From the IMG/VR virus record IMGVR_UViG_3300025941_000041, positions 1 through 45,572 of that record: DNA of 45,572 bases; one strand, given 5' to 3'. The DNA is from a virus. Of this stretch, positions 13,807 to 21,917 are shown piece by piece; the stretch's first letter is position 1, and every line of letters begins with the position of its first letter. A program made the translations under genes and the position numbers. The notes under the pieces are model-generated. The model did no database searches, had not been told where the DNA came from, and worked only from the letters and a program-made list of their open reading frames with translations.

Positions 13807-14079
13807 TCACGAGTCTTCCCCGTTGATCCCCTGCCGGTGCTCACACAACCGGACACGGGCTATCGTTGCCTCCAGGTCCCGGCGCACGTCGAACATCTCC
13901 CGGCGGATGAACTCACTCCCGAGCGATGGCATCCTCTCCACCAGGGAGTGGATCTCCATACGCAAGAGGTGCAGCTTGTACCAGATCACGCCGCCCAGGA
14001 GGAAGATCAGCCCCAGGCTCCACATCGCGTTCGGCCACGAGAAGGCGGTGATCACCGGCACCTGCGGCACGGCTGGCAT
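13807..14079 (-). CDS. Membrane protein with helical tail, 90 aa
   Basis: ATG overlapping the stop of the papain-like gene (ATGA). One membrane span at about residues 17-36 (MWSLGLIFLLGGVIWY), then a charged helix (HLLRMEIHSLVERM). By size and position it is a holin or spanin candidate. No family is recognised. Confidence 0.6.
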   Translation of the reverse strand: MPAVPQVPVITAFSWPNAMWSLGLIFLLGGVIWYKLHLLRMEIHSLVERMPSLGSEFIRREMFDVRRDLEATIARVRLCEHRQGINGEDS

Positions 14080-15539
14080 CACTCGGGAACACTCTCGGTA
14101 TCGCTGCCCATATGACTGCCCAGCACGGCGGTAACGGTCACGAGCTGCCCGCTGGAGACACCCGAGAGCCGGCCCCGTACCAGCGCCCCGTTCACCATCA
14201 CCCGCAAGGGGTTCATCCCGCCCACGTTCCAGGTAAGATCGGCCAGCCCGTCCTCCGGCCCTGTTGCCGTTACCTCGGTATAGATAGACCTACCCGAGCG
14301 ATAGATCCGTAGAACTACCTGGATATCACCCGGCGTCGGCGGCTCCGGGGGCGTATCGCCCGAGCTGACGACGAGGTTCGGCCCAATCGCCTGCTCCGCC
14401 TCCACTCGCACCACCACCACGTCTACGCCTTCCGCCTGGGGCGCGGTGACGAACAGCGCGGTGTTCGAGCGGCTCTGAACCTGAAGCGCGTTGCCGTGCC
14501 AGGAGACGAACAGGTTCCCGCTGCCGGGACTGCCGAACCCCTGCCCGATCACCGTGAACGCCTGACCCGGCTTCACCGTGGAGGGATCGTAGCCCGTCAC
14601 CGAGAGCTTGCCGGGCGTTGGCGGCTCCGGGGGAGTCACGTCGTCGTAGACGGTGAGGTTCGTGATCCCCAGGTTGCCGGTGTAGCCGCCGCCAGAAGCC
14701 ACGAGAGACGTTCCCTGCCGCAGCGTGTCCATCCCCGAGCCCGTTGCGGTCGCGGTAATCACGTAGCGCTTGGAGACAGGGTTGGGTGGGTGGGGAGGGT
14801 CGGGCGGTGAAGGGGCCAGGTCGTCGTCTATGGCGTCCAGAATTGTGTTCGCGAACACGTAGCCGTTCTGATAATTGCTCTGCGTCAGGAAGCTGATCGG
14901 AACCCAGCCGAAGCCGTGCTGGCCCCAGCTATCGCCCCAGGAGTTCTTAATCAAAAAGGCGTCGGGCCGGTAGCCGACGATCATGACTTCGTGGTATGAG
15001 TTAGGCAGGATGCCGCCCGAGGACTCCCAGCCGAAGCTGGTGGGAAGCAACAGCGCCAGCCCGCAGATATGCCCGGCGGCGATGGCCGCCTTGATCGTGG
15101 ACTCCCACTCCTGGGGGCTGCCCTTCGGGGCGAAAGCGTAGCTGCCGATCTTGTAGCGTTTCGAGGAGTTGGCGAGCTTGGTCCCCGCGTCCTGGGCGAT
15201 CTTCAGCATATCGCCGGTGTAGCGCCCCTGGTTCGGGTCGCCCGTCTGGTTGTGCATCCCCATCGCGTCAAAGATCAGCAGCTCGCCCTTGCGCTCGATG
15301 TGCTCGTTGCCGGTCTGCTGCCCGGAGATAGCGTGCCACACGCAGCTTGGTGAGGCCCCTTGTGAGTAGGTGTACTGCATGTGCGGGGTGAGGTGCTCGT
15401 CCCGGTCGGGGTAGCCGGCGGCCAGCATCGCTCGAACGTCAGCCATACAGCCCATCAGGTAGTTTTTCGGATTATCCGGCTGCCAGATCGCGCCGGTTCC
15501 ATGCACCTCAAGCTGTTCCCGTGTGTCGTCTTTTGGCAT
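14079..15539 (-). CDS. Papain-like (C1-type) cysteine peptidase with C-terminal TIG/Ig-like domain, 486 aa
   Basis: All papain catalytic signatures are in order: Q60 and C66 in SQGASPSCVWHA, H183 in SYHEVMIVGY, N199 in LIKNSWGDSWGQHGFGWVPI. After the peptidase (to about residue 235) come a Pro-rich linker (APSPPDPPHPPNP), a beta-rich segment, a TIG domain (LSVTGYDPSTVKPGQAFTVI, GQGFGSPGSGNLFVSW) and a last beta domain. The PPEPPTPG linker occurs twice. No signal peptide is seen. The ATG at 15539 fits GGAGG better than the preceding ATG at 15542. Possible roles are cell-wall or surface-protein cleavage during lysis, or a virion-borne protease. A papain-TIG fusion is unusual for a phage. Confidence 0.85.
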   Translation of the reverse strand: MPKDDTREQLEVHGTGAIWQPDNPKNYLMGCMADVRAMLAAGYPDRDEHLTPHMQYTYSQGASPSCVWHAISGQQTGNEHIERKGELLIFDAMGMHNQTGDPNQGRYTGDMLKIAQDAGTKLANSSKRYKIGSYAFAPKGSPQEWESTIKAAIAAGHICGLALLLPTSFGWESSGGILPNSYHEVMIVGYRPDAFLIKNSWGDSWGQHGFGWVPISFLTQSNYQNGYVFANTILDAIDDDLAPSPPDPPHPPNPVSKRYVITATATGSGMDTLRQGTSLVASGGGYTGNLGITNLTVYDDVTPPEPPTPGKLSVTGYDPSTVKPGQAFTVIGQGFGSPGSGNLFVSWHGNALQVQSRSNTALFVTAPQAEGVDVVVVRVEAEQAIGPNLVVSSGDTPPEPPTPGDIQVVLRIYRSGRSIYTEVTATGPEDGLADLTWNVGGMNPLRVMVNGALVRGRLSGVSSGQLVTVTAVLGSHMGSDTESVPE

Positions 15540-15548
15540 CATACCTCC

Positions 15549-15583
15549 GAAAGAAAGGCGCGCCACGGTTACAGCGGCACGCC
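15549..15583 (-). terminator. Hairpin plus T-run in the leader of the papain-like gene
   Basis: Read leftward, GGCGTGCC and GGCGCGCC (15583-15576 and 15564-15557) pair with one G-T, followed by TTTCTTTC and then directly the GGAGGT ribosome site and ATG. This is either the end of readthrough from the virion operon or an attenuator controlling the lysis block. Confidence 0.6.
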
Positions 15584-15621
15584 TGAAGGAGGGACATAGA
15601 AAGGTTACACAGCCAGTTGGG

Positions 15622-15637
15622 CGTGATGTGGCTCACA
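15622..15637. promoter_or_regulatory. CRP-like dyad between divergent genes
   Basis: CGTGA-TGTGGC-TCACA (15622-15637) matches the TGTGA-N6-TCACA pattern of CRP/FNR-family binding sites with one mismatch. It sits in the 242-base gap between the leftward papain-like gene and the rightward gene at 15782. No strong -10/-35 pair could be assigned on either strand. Chance occurrence is possible. Confidence 0.35.
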
Positions 15638-15738
15638 CCGGAGTATTTTACACCCATAGCGGGTAATAATCAATCAGAGAAGGACTTTGCTGGTTGCTCG
15701 TCGAACAGTCAAGCATCCAACGTAAACCCTTGCATGTT

Positions 15739-15769
15739 GCCCCGGCGCTTTCTGGCCGGGGCCTTCTCT
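15739..15769 (+). promoter_or_regulatory. Leader hairpin with pyrimidine tract before the 76-aa gene
   Basis: GCCCCGG (15739-15745) pairs with CCGGGGC (15756-15762), then CTTCTCTT and AGGAGAG ahead of the ATG at 15782. No rightward gene lies upstream for 3.4 kb, so it is unlikely to terminate anything upstream; a leader attenuator or stabilising hairpin is more likely. Confidence 0.5.
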
Positions 15770-15781
15770 TCAGGAGAGAAA

Positions 15782-16012
15782 ATGGCGATCTGCGTGCCGA
15801 CCTTGGGATTGGGGAGTGTGGCGGTCTACGGCTACTTTCAGCCGGAGAACGAGCCAGAGGTGAGGCTGGCGGTGATTGATCAGCGGCAGGTGAACCTGGG
15901 CTCGATGCCGGTGGCCCTGATGCCTGCCGATGCGATCCAGTTGGGGAGAGAGCTGATCAAGGAGGGGGAGCGGCTGACCCGGCCCGAGGACCGGGTGGTG
16001 CTGGGCTATTAG
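15782..16012 (+). CDS. Lone rightward hypothetical protein, 76 aa
   Basis: ATG after AGGAGAG, choosing this start over a longer upstream frame. The sequence (GLGSVAVYGYFQPENEPEVR, LAVIDQRQVNLGSM) is beta-rich, then a helix (PADAIQLGRELIKEGERLT). It is the only rightward gene inside the long leftward region and has its own leader, so it may be expressed separately, for example from the prophage. No family is recognised. Its stop overlaps the convergent gene. Confidence 0.6.
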   Translation: MAICVPTLGLGSVAVYGYFQPENEPEVRLAVIDQRQVNLGSMPVALMPADAIQLGRELIKEGERLTRPEDRVVLGY

Positions 16013-16146
16013 CCGATGGAGAAGAAGCGGCAGAGGCCCTCCGACCAGCCGGGCATCACCTGAAACAGGATGACCAGCAGGGCCGGCAAGATCCAGACGG
16101 CCGCGAACAGTAGCGCCTTGTAAGTAAGACTGACCTCTTCTTCCAT
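16009..16146 (-). CDS. Single-span membrane protein, 45 aa
   Basis: Translates as MEEEVSLTYKALLFAAVWIL and continues through a hydrophobic stretch ending near residue 30, then QVMPGWSEGLCRFFSIG. The start overlaps the stop of the large ejection protein as ATGA. The acidic N terminus and one membrane helix fit a small holin-like or membrane accessory protein. Not previously named. Confidence 0.6.
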   Translation of the reverse strand: MEEEVSLTYKALLFAAVWILPALLVILFQVMPGWSEGLCRFFSIG

Positions 16147-19100
16147 CACTCTCCCCCCTGCCCTGATAGGGCGATCAGCATGTCGGCGTCCAGCGCCTGA
16201 CCGGCCGTCTTCTGATACCGGGCCTGCAGCGCCATCATCCAGTCAGCGAGATGCCGGATCGTCGCCTTCGTCTTGAAGTCTCCCGGCTTCCCCTCGCCCC
16301 CGGTGACGTAGTTCCTCACCTTGGCCGCCGCGTTCTTGAACTGGCTGGCGATCTGCTGCGGATCGGTCGGGAAATAGTGCTCGGGGAACTGTTCCGGTGT
16401 CGTGTCCCCTCGCAGCACCGCGCCCATATACTCAGCGAGATACCGCTGGTTCTCCGAGCGGCGGATGATATTATTGGTTCCCCGCTGCGTTCTCTCCAGC
16501 GGCGTCTCCGGCGTTACAATTCTCGTGCCAGTCATCGCCCCCAAGAGCGCCTGTGCCAGCCCTTCCGGCTCCCCTGACGCCCCGCCGTAGCGCGTCTCTC
16601 CGGCCGCTGCCCGGCCCACGCGGGCAAACTCCCGGCCCACCAGCGAGGGCGCTGTCCCCTGATAGGCGAACTTCAGTCGCTGAAGGATCGCATCAAGCGG
16701 CGGCAGTTCCCCCGGCTTCACGATCTCCCCTTCGCCGGTCGTCTCCGCCTTGTAGGGGTCGTAGTTCGTTGCCGCGGCAATGAGCGGGGCGAAGACACCG
16801 CCCGAGAACGGATTGTTCAGGGACGGGTTCAGCGCCGTGAACGGGCTCTGGCTGAACAACTGACCTGTAAGGTATCGCGGCCGACCATACTCATCCTTCA
16901 GCCCCGGCACCGGGAAGCGAAGCTGGTCGGTGGGATTGGGCGTCACCGCGTCTCGAACCTCCGCTTCCGGCCCCGCCACCGCGCCGGCCAACTGCCGCAG
17001 CCGGTAGCCGGAGTGGCGCAGGATGATGTCCGGGTTCTTCAACAGGATCGACAGTGAGTTCTCCAGGCCCTTCAGCCGGGTAGAGAGGAACGGCACGGCT
17101 CCATACTTGTTCAGCGCCGCTACCCGGCCGTCCACGTCGGTATGGTCGAACAGCGCCTTGTCGGTGATCCGGGCCGCCTCATCCTCAGCTATCCCACTCT
17201 TCACCAGTTTCTTGTAGAGGCTGTATTTGAACACTTCCTCTACCTTGCCGAACCACTTCACGGGCGACTCCACGACGTATCTGGCCTTCTTGCCGATCCG
17301 CTCTGCCGTGGTGTCAATCCCGATGGAGTTCCGCAGGGAGCCACCCACCTCGCCGAGTTGTCCGCTCTCCCCGGTGAACGCCCGGCTGCGCTGCGCCAGC
17401 CCTTCAAAGAACGGGTCGCTGCCGGGGTTCTGGAGTGCCCGCTTGAACGCCTTCAGGTCAGGGAGCAGGTCGAGGATCGGGTTCCAGTGGATACCCCTGG
17501 CCGCGGCCGAGCCCTCGGCCAGCGCGATGTTCTGTTTGATGTTCCCTTCCTGCACCGCCGGGTTGTAGGAGGCCCAGCCCGCCTTCACCTTCCCGGCCCA
17601 ACCCTGCAATAGCTTCTGCTCCGGGGTCAGCTCCGTCACCTTCGCCGCCTGCTGGATCACGTCGTCGGCGACCGGGTGGAACCAGCCCTCTGGAACGCCA
17701 TACGCCCGCTTCACCCATCCCGGTTTGGGCGTCTGACTGAACAGTTCCGGGTTCCGTTTGATCTGGTCGAGCGCCTGGAACCGCGCTCCCGCTCGGGCCT
17801 GCCGGGGCAGCGCCGCGCCCAGCGTCACGCCCGCCTGATACTCCCGGCCCAGCACGTCTGCCGTCGCAGCATTCGTCACCTTCCGGCCTTTGGCCGCGGC
17901 GTAGCCCCCGCCGCGGGTCTTCTTCATCACCCGCATCGCCAGGTCTTCAGCTCTGGGATCAATCGCACCCATCGAGCGAGCCGCTTCCACCGCTGCCTCG
18001 ATGTCGTTCGGGTTATGGCTCGCCAGGTGATACAGCCGCGCCGCGTACTGGTCGCCGTAGTGGGCCACCGTCCCCTTCTTGAGGTAGCCCACCTGCTCCA
18101 ACCAGTGCCCCGTCTTCTTGTAGACGCGGGACACGTCCCCGGCAATCGAGCGCAGGTCGTTCACGTCCAGGCCGATCTTCGCGGCTTCGGCTTCCACCTG
18201 CGGGCGGCCGGCATACTTCGCGCCCTTCGTCCCCGCCTCGATCCAGTGCGTCACCAATTCGTCCGCCGCGTTCACCCGCCGCCCGTCCGCTGTGGTCGTG
18301 GCGAAGTCCACCCCCCGCTTCCGGTAGCCGTCGTAGATGCCTTCCACCTTCTTCAGGAGCTGATCGCCCTCGCGGCGGATCTGACCGCCCACGGCCGCGC
18401 CCTTCACATACGCCTGCTTCACCGTCTGCCGCAGTTGGTTCGCGGCGCGGATCTCGTTCACGGTGGAGCCGTGCAGCCGCCGCCCCGCTACGAACTCCCC
18501 AACGCGCATCGCTGTCTCGGGGATCGCCGCGTCGAACAGCCCCATCGCCTGTGCGCCGCGCATTGAGAGCTTGCCCACAAACCCCAGCGTCCCACCCATC
18601 AGCTTCGCCGCAGCAGCGTCAGAACCGAAGGTCGAAAGGGCGAACTCGCCCACAGACCGGGCGTTCCTGTCAAACTCGGGAGGGATCCCCGGCAGGTCTA
18701 TTCCTCCCGGTCGCCCCGGTCGCTGGTAGCCCTCCGGGTGCAGGAAGCGTTGCTTCACCCCGTGCGGGTTCACGAACCCCCGACCCGCCTCGGCAACCGC
18801 GTGCGGGAGGCTCTTTCCCGCCGCCGCCAGCGGTCCCAGGTAAGGCCCCAGGTTCGGGTCTCGCTCCCCCGCCATTGCCGCGTCCGAGACGGTGTTCAGG
18901 AACGCCGTCATCGCATCGAACGGCGCGGAGATGACCTTCATTCCGGTGTTCAGCACGCGCCCCGAAGTCTCCAGCGCCTTCTCCAGCGGGCGGGTGTCCA
19001 ACGGCTGCGGCGCGTTCTCCTGGGCCGCGCCCGCGAACATCTCCTGCCCGGTGGTCGGGTCAATGACGTGGCCGTGCGCGCCCAGTGGTAAGCCGTGGGG

Positions 19101-19283
19101 AGAAGTGGTCGGTGGTGGTGGTGGCGGGCCTTGCAACTGAACAGGCGCGGGAGCGGGCAGGGCGGGTGCCTGCTGCTGCAAATCGTCCAGAATGGCGCGT
19201 GACTGCGGTGTGACGGGAGTTCCTACGCCACCGCGCAGCTCGTCGAGGATCTTCTTCGCGCTCGGACTGATCGGGGTCGGCAT
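16146..19283 (-). CDS. Large internal virion/ejection protein, 1045 aa
   Basis: This is the largest gene of the window, last of three consecutive large genes after the tail genes, like the internal core proteins of T7-type phages. The N terminus has a Pro-rich linker (residues about 47-60, six prolines in a row), then long helical stretches. A conserved-looking region near residues 565-770 (NPAVQEGNIKQNIALAEGSA, PVKWFGKVEEVFKYSLYKKL) resembles parts of large phage polyproteins. No catalytic motif was found. Its start follows the upstream stop with a weak ribosome site, implying translational coupling. Confidence 0.7.
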   Translation of the reverse strand: MPTPISPSAKKILDELRGGVGTPVTPQSRAILDDLQQQAPALPAPAPVQLQGPPPPPPTTSPHGLPLGAHGHVIDPTTGQEMFAGAAQENAPQPLDTRPLEKALETSGRVLNTGMKVISAPFDAMTAFLNTVSDAAMAGERDPNLGPYLGPLAAAGKSLPHAVAEAGRGFVNPHGVKQRFLHPEGYQRPGRPGGIDLPGIPPEFDRNARSVGEFALSTFGSDAAAAKLMGGTLGFVGKLSMRGAQAMGLFDAAIPETAMRVGEFVAGRRLHGSTVNEIRAANQLRQTVKQAYVKGAAVGGQIRREGDQLLKKVEGIYDGYRKRGVDFATTTADGRRVNAADELVTHWIEAGTKGAKYAGRPQVEAEAAKIGLDVNDLRSIAGDVSRVYKKTGHWLEQVGYLKKGTVAHYGDQYAARLYHLASHNPNDIEAAVEAARSMGAIDPRAEDLAMRVMKKTRGGGYAAAKGRKVTNAATADVLGREYQAGVTLGAALPRQARAGARFQALDQIKRNPELFSQTPKPGWVKRAYGVPEGWFHPVADDVIQQAAKVTELTPEQKLLQGWAGKVKAGWASYNPAVQEGNIKQNIALAEGSAAARGIHWNPILDLLPDLKAFKRALQNPGSDPFFEGLAQRSRAFTGESGQLGEVGGSLRNSIGIDTTAERIGKKARYVVESPVKWFGKVEEVFKYSLYKKLVKSGIAEDEAARITDKALFDHTDVDGRVAALNKYGAVPFLSTRLKGLENSLSILLKNPDIILRHSGYRLRQLAGAVAGPEAEVRDAVTPNPTDQLRFPVPGLKDEYGRPRYLTGQLFSQSPFTALNPSLNNPFSGGVFAPLIAAATNYDPYKAETTGEGEIVKPGELPPLDAILQRLKFAYQGTAPSLVGREFARVGRAAAGETRYGGASGEPEGLAQALLGAMTGTRIVTPETPLERTQRGTNNIIRRSENQRYLAEYMGAVLRGDTTPEQFPEHYFPTDPQQIASQFKNAAAKVRNYVTGGEGKPGDFKTKATIRHLADWMMALQARYQKTAGQALDADMLIALSGQGGE

Positions 19284-21908
19284 CTAGCGACCCGTCCCTC
19301 GATATTCCACCGTGCCCGGCCCCGGCGTCTGATTGATCCCGATGCGCGGGTTGCCCGGCCCACCCGTCTTCGGAACCCGTAGCCGCAACGATTTACCCGG
19401 CGCGTTGGCGAAGCTCTCCAGCGCCACCTTCAACTGCTGCTGCGCCTCCGCTTGCGTCAGGCTGTAGGGCGGTCGCCGCAGCCGGTCTTCCTGCGCGAAA
19501 TACCACTTCGAGGCGTTCAGCACCTGATCCACCGTCGTGTAGCCCATCCGCTTCGCCCACGGCGCGAACACCTCGTTCCACCCGATCAGTTGCTCGTTTC
19601 CTTTCAGCTCCGGCAGGTCGTAGATGGAGCGCGGGTCCGCCCGGTGGATCTGCACCTCGTCCTGCCCGGTGCGGCCCAGGTGCTCGCGGAAAGTTCGCAC
19701 CAGCGCGTCCATCGCTGTCCCCGGCTTTGGGGACAACAACCCCTTCACGCCTCCCTCGTCGAAGTTCTGCCGCACTCCCTGGCCCGCCTCGAACCCCGCC
19801 GAGACCGGGTTCATACTCGCTATCTGGGCGCCCGCGCTGGAGGGTGGCGCCTTCGTCGCCGGCCCCATACTCTGCGGGCTCCTGACCGGCGGGGGCGGCG
19901 TGATCGTTACGTCTCGGCCTGGACCCGCCTTCTCCTTGGGAGTGAGGTTGACTCCTCCTCTGGCGTTCAGTGGGTTGGGCTCCCGGTGGAATTGCCGTGT
20001 GCCTCGGGGCGATGTCTTCTCCGTAATCGTTACCTGCCCTCCCGGCTCGGTCTTGGGCAGATCCACGGCAGGCGTCGGCGTCCCACCAAATCCCACGTTC
20101 GCCTCCGGCGCCGGGCTGGTCGTCACCGCCGGCACCCCACCACCCACGTTCGGGTAGCCCTGCCCCGACAGGTCCGGTGGGTTCGGCACCTGGGCACCGA
20201 GGCGTGAGGGAGCCGGAACGCCCGGCATCAGGTTCCCCTGCGTGATCTGGTTCGCCGCCGCGATGACCGCCGCTACCTTGCCCTCGTCAGGCGTGCCCGC
20301 GAACCGCCGCTGCAATTCCTCGGCCGGCACCTGCTGCTTGCCGTTGGCGCCCGTGTAGAGGTCCCAGACGGTGGACTCCAGGCTCTCCGGGTGCGAGGCC
20401 CACGGGTTGATCGCCTTCGGTGCCGAGGCGGGCGTGTTCACCCCGCTGGCGTTCAGCCCGGCGTCGGGTGCCAGGATACCCGCGACCTGTTCCGCGGTCA
20501 TCCCCGGCAGCGCGGCGGGTGGTCCCTGCTGGCCCCATTCGAGATGAATGTGCGCACCGTCCCACACCCGCTGCCCCTTCGGACGCACCCGCTCATCCCT
20601 CACGGTGTAGCCCGCCGCCGACGCCGCCCGCATGAAGTCTTTCACCTCTTGCGGTGTCTTGTTCTTCACTCCCACGTCAATGGCGCGGCCCCGGTAGTGA
20701 GGGCTGCCCGTGTTGTGCCCCCCGTGCGTGCCATCGGGCCGCAGCCCGGTGGGGTTGGGCGTCATCACGAACCCCTGGCTGGTGGTGAACTGCTGCGCTC
20801 CCGCCAGCGCCGGGTTCGCTGCTCCGCCCACCGCCGGCAGCACTGGAGGCCCGCCCGCCACCGCTCGCATCGCCGCTGCTCCCCGGTTATCCAGGGGGAT
20901 ATTGTTAGCCGGGGCGTTCGGGTTTTCGGTCCCGATGCCCCCACCGGGAGGAGCCAGCCCCAGCGCGCCGCCACCCGCCCTGACGTTCGCACCGCCCAGA
21001 ACCCTGCCGATCTCATCCTGGTTAAGCCCCTGCTGCTGCAGGTAGAGAGTGATCGCTGCCGGGTTCGGGGCCTGCGCCCCGCCCATCTCCTTGTTAAAAA
21101 GCAAGGGCACCAGGTACTTCGACGCATCGCCGCCGCGCACCGAGACGTGGGCTGCCGCGTCAATCAGCTCCTTCCAGATCCCCGCCTGATACGCCGCATC
21201 TTTTTGCCCCATGTTCAGGCGGAGCAGAGCGGCGTCTGTCTTGTTCTTGAAATCGGCTTGAGCAACTCTCAGGTTCTGCTCTCGCTGCTGGAGGCCGAAC
21301 TGATCGTGGACGTTCTGCGTGTCAGCGCGGATCTTGGCGACCAACTCCGGCGTCATTGCCTCCAGTCGGTTCGTCTGCGCGTAGATATTTCCGGTCTGGG
21401 CCGTCTCTTTCTCCGAAGGGCTGTATTGAAAACCAGGCACGATGGAAGGATGCAGGAAATTGAAACGAGTGGCATCCACCGGAGCTGGGCGAGGGCCAAA
21501 GCCGACCGGAATATCAGCAGGCTGACCAAAGGCGCCAAGCTGCCCCGAAACATCGGTGCCCTTTGGCTGCGTCACGATGGAGAACGCTCTCGTTGCCGCC
21601 TGTGGACCGCCGAGTGCGTAAGCCTGCTCCACCTGCCGCGCACTCTCCGCGTGGCCTGATGCTTCCCAATCGTTGATCGCCTGATGGTTGCCGCTGGCGT
21701 AGATCGCCTTGTTCGTGTCCAAGAGGCTCTTGACGGGGTAGGGCACGTCCTCTTTCACGGCGTGACCGTGGACCGTGGCGAGCTTCGCGTTCAGCAGTTC
21801 GTCCGTCTTGTAGCGGTTGTATGCCTCCTGCTCACCCTGCCGCTGGCCCAGGCCAAAGCCCTGCGCCGCTGGACCCAGCGCCCTGCCTACTCCCGAAAAG
21901 AAACCCAT
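19284..21908 (-). CDS. Internal virion protein with embedded M15-type peptidase domain, 874 aa
   Basis: N-terminal 300 residues are helical (RYKTDELLNAKLATVHGHAV). Around residues 375-460 a zinc-peptidase core appears: NTGSPHYRGRAIDVGV (H404, D411) and WDGAHIHLEW (H453, H455), the SxHxxGxAxD/HxH pattern of M15 D-Ala-D-Ala peptidases. The rest is Pro/Gly-rich low complexity and a helical C terminus. By analogy with T7 gp16, whose lytic domain opens the wall during DNA ejection, this protein may digest peptidoglycan at infection. Clear AGGAGG site at the start. Confidence 0.75.
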   Translation of the reverse strand: MGFFSGVGRALGPAAQGFGLGQRQGEQEAYNRYKTDELLNAKLATVHGHAVKEDVPYPVKSLLDTNKAIYASGNHQAINDWEASGHAESARQVEQAYALGGPQAATRAFSIVTQPKGTDVSGQLGAFGQPADIPVGFGPRPAPVDATRFNFLHPSIVPGFQYSPSEKETAQTGNIYAQTNRLEAMTPELVAKIRADTQNVHDQFGLQQREQNLRVAQADFKNKTDAALLRLNMGQKDAAYQAGIWKELIDAAAHVSVRGGDASKYLVPLLFNKEMGGAQAPNPAAITLYLQQQGLNQDEIGRVLGGANVRAGGGALGLAPPGGGIGTENPNAPANNIPLDNRGAAAMRAVAGGPPVLPAVGGAANPALAGAQQFTTSQGFVMTPNPTGLRPDGTHGGHNTGSPHYRGRAIDVGVKNKTPQEVKDFMRAASAAGYTVRDERVRPKGQRVWDGAHIHLEWGQQGPPAALPGMTAEQVAGILAPDAGLNASGVNTPASAPKAINPWASHPESLESTVWDLYTGANGKQQVPAEELQRRFAGTPDEGKVAAVIAAANQITQGNLMPGVPAPSRLGAQVPNPPDLSGQGYPNVGGGVPAVTTSPAPEANVGFGGTPTPAVDLPKTEPGGQVTITEKTSPRGTRQFHREPNPLNARGGVNLTPKEKAGPGRDVTITPPPPVRSPQSMGPATKAPPSSAGAQIASMNPVSAGFEAGQGVRQNFDEGGVKGLLSPKPGTAMDALVRTFREHLGRTGQDEVQIHRADPRSIYDLPELKGNEQLIGWNEVFAPWAKRMGYTTVDQVLNASKWYFAQEDRLRRPPYSLTQAEAQQQLKVALESFANAPGKSLRLRVPKTGGPGNPRIGINQTPGPGTVEYRGTGR

Positions 21909-21917
21909 GGTGTCCTC

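Noticed and set aside
17676-18566. Plus-strand open frame of 296 codons
   Set aside because: Antisense to the large ejection protein gene, no ribosome site, Arg/His-rich.
20391-21659. Plus-strand open frame of 422 codons
   Set aside because: It is antisense to the ejection protein gene, Arg/His/Pro-rich, and lacks a ribosome site; it is a shadow of GC-rich coding sequence.
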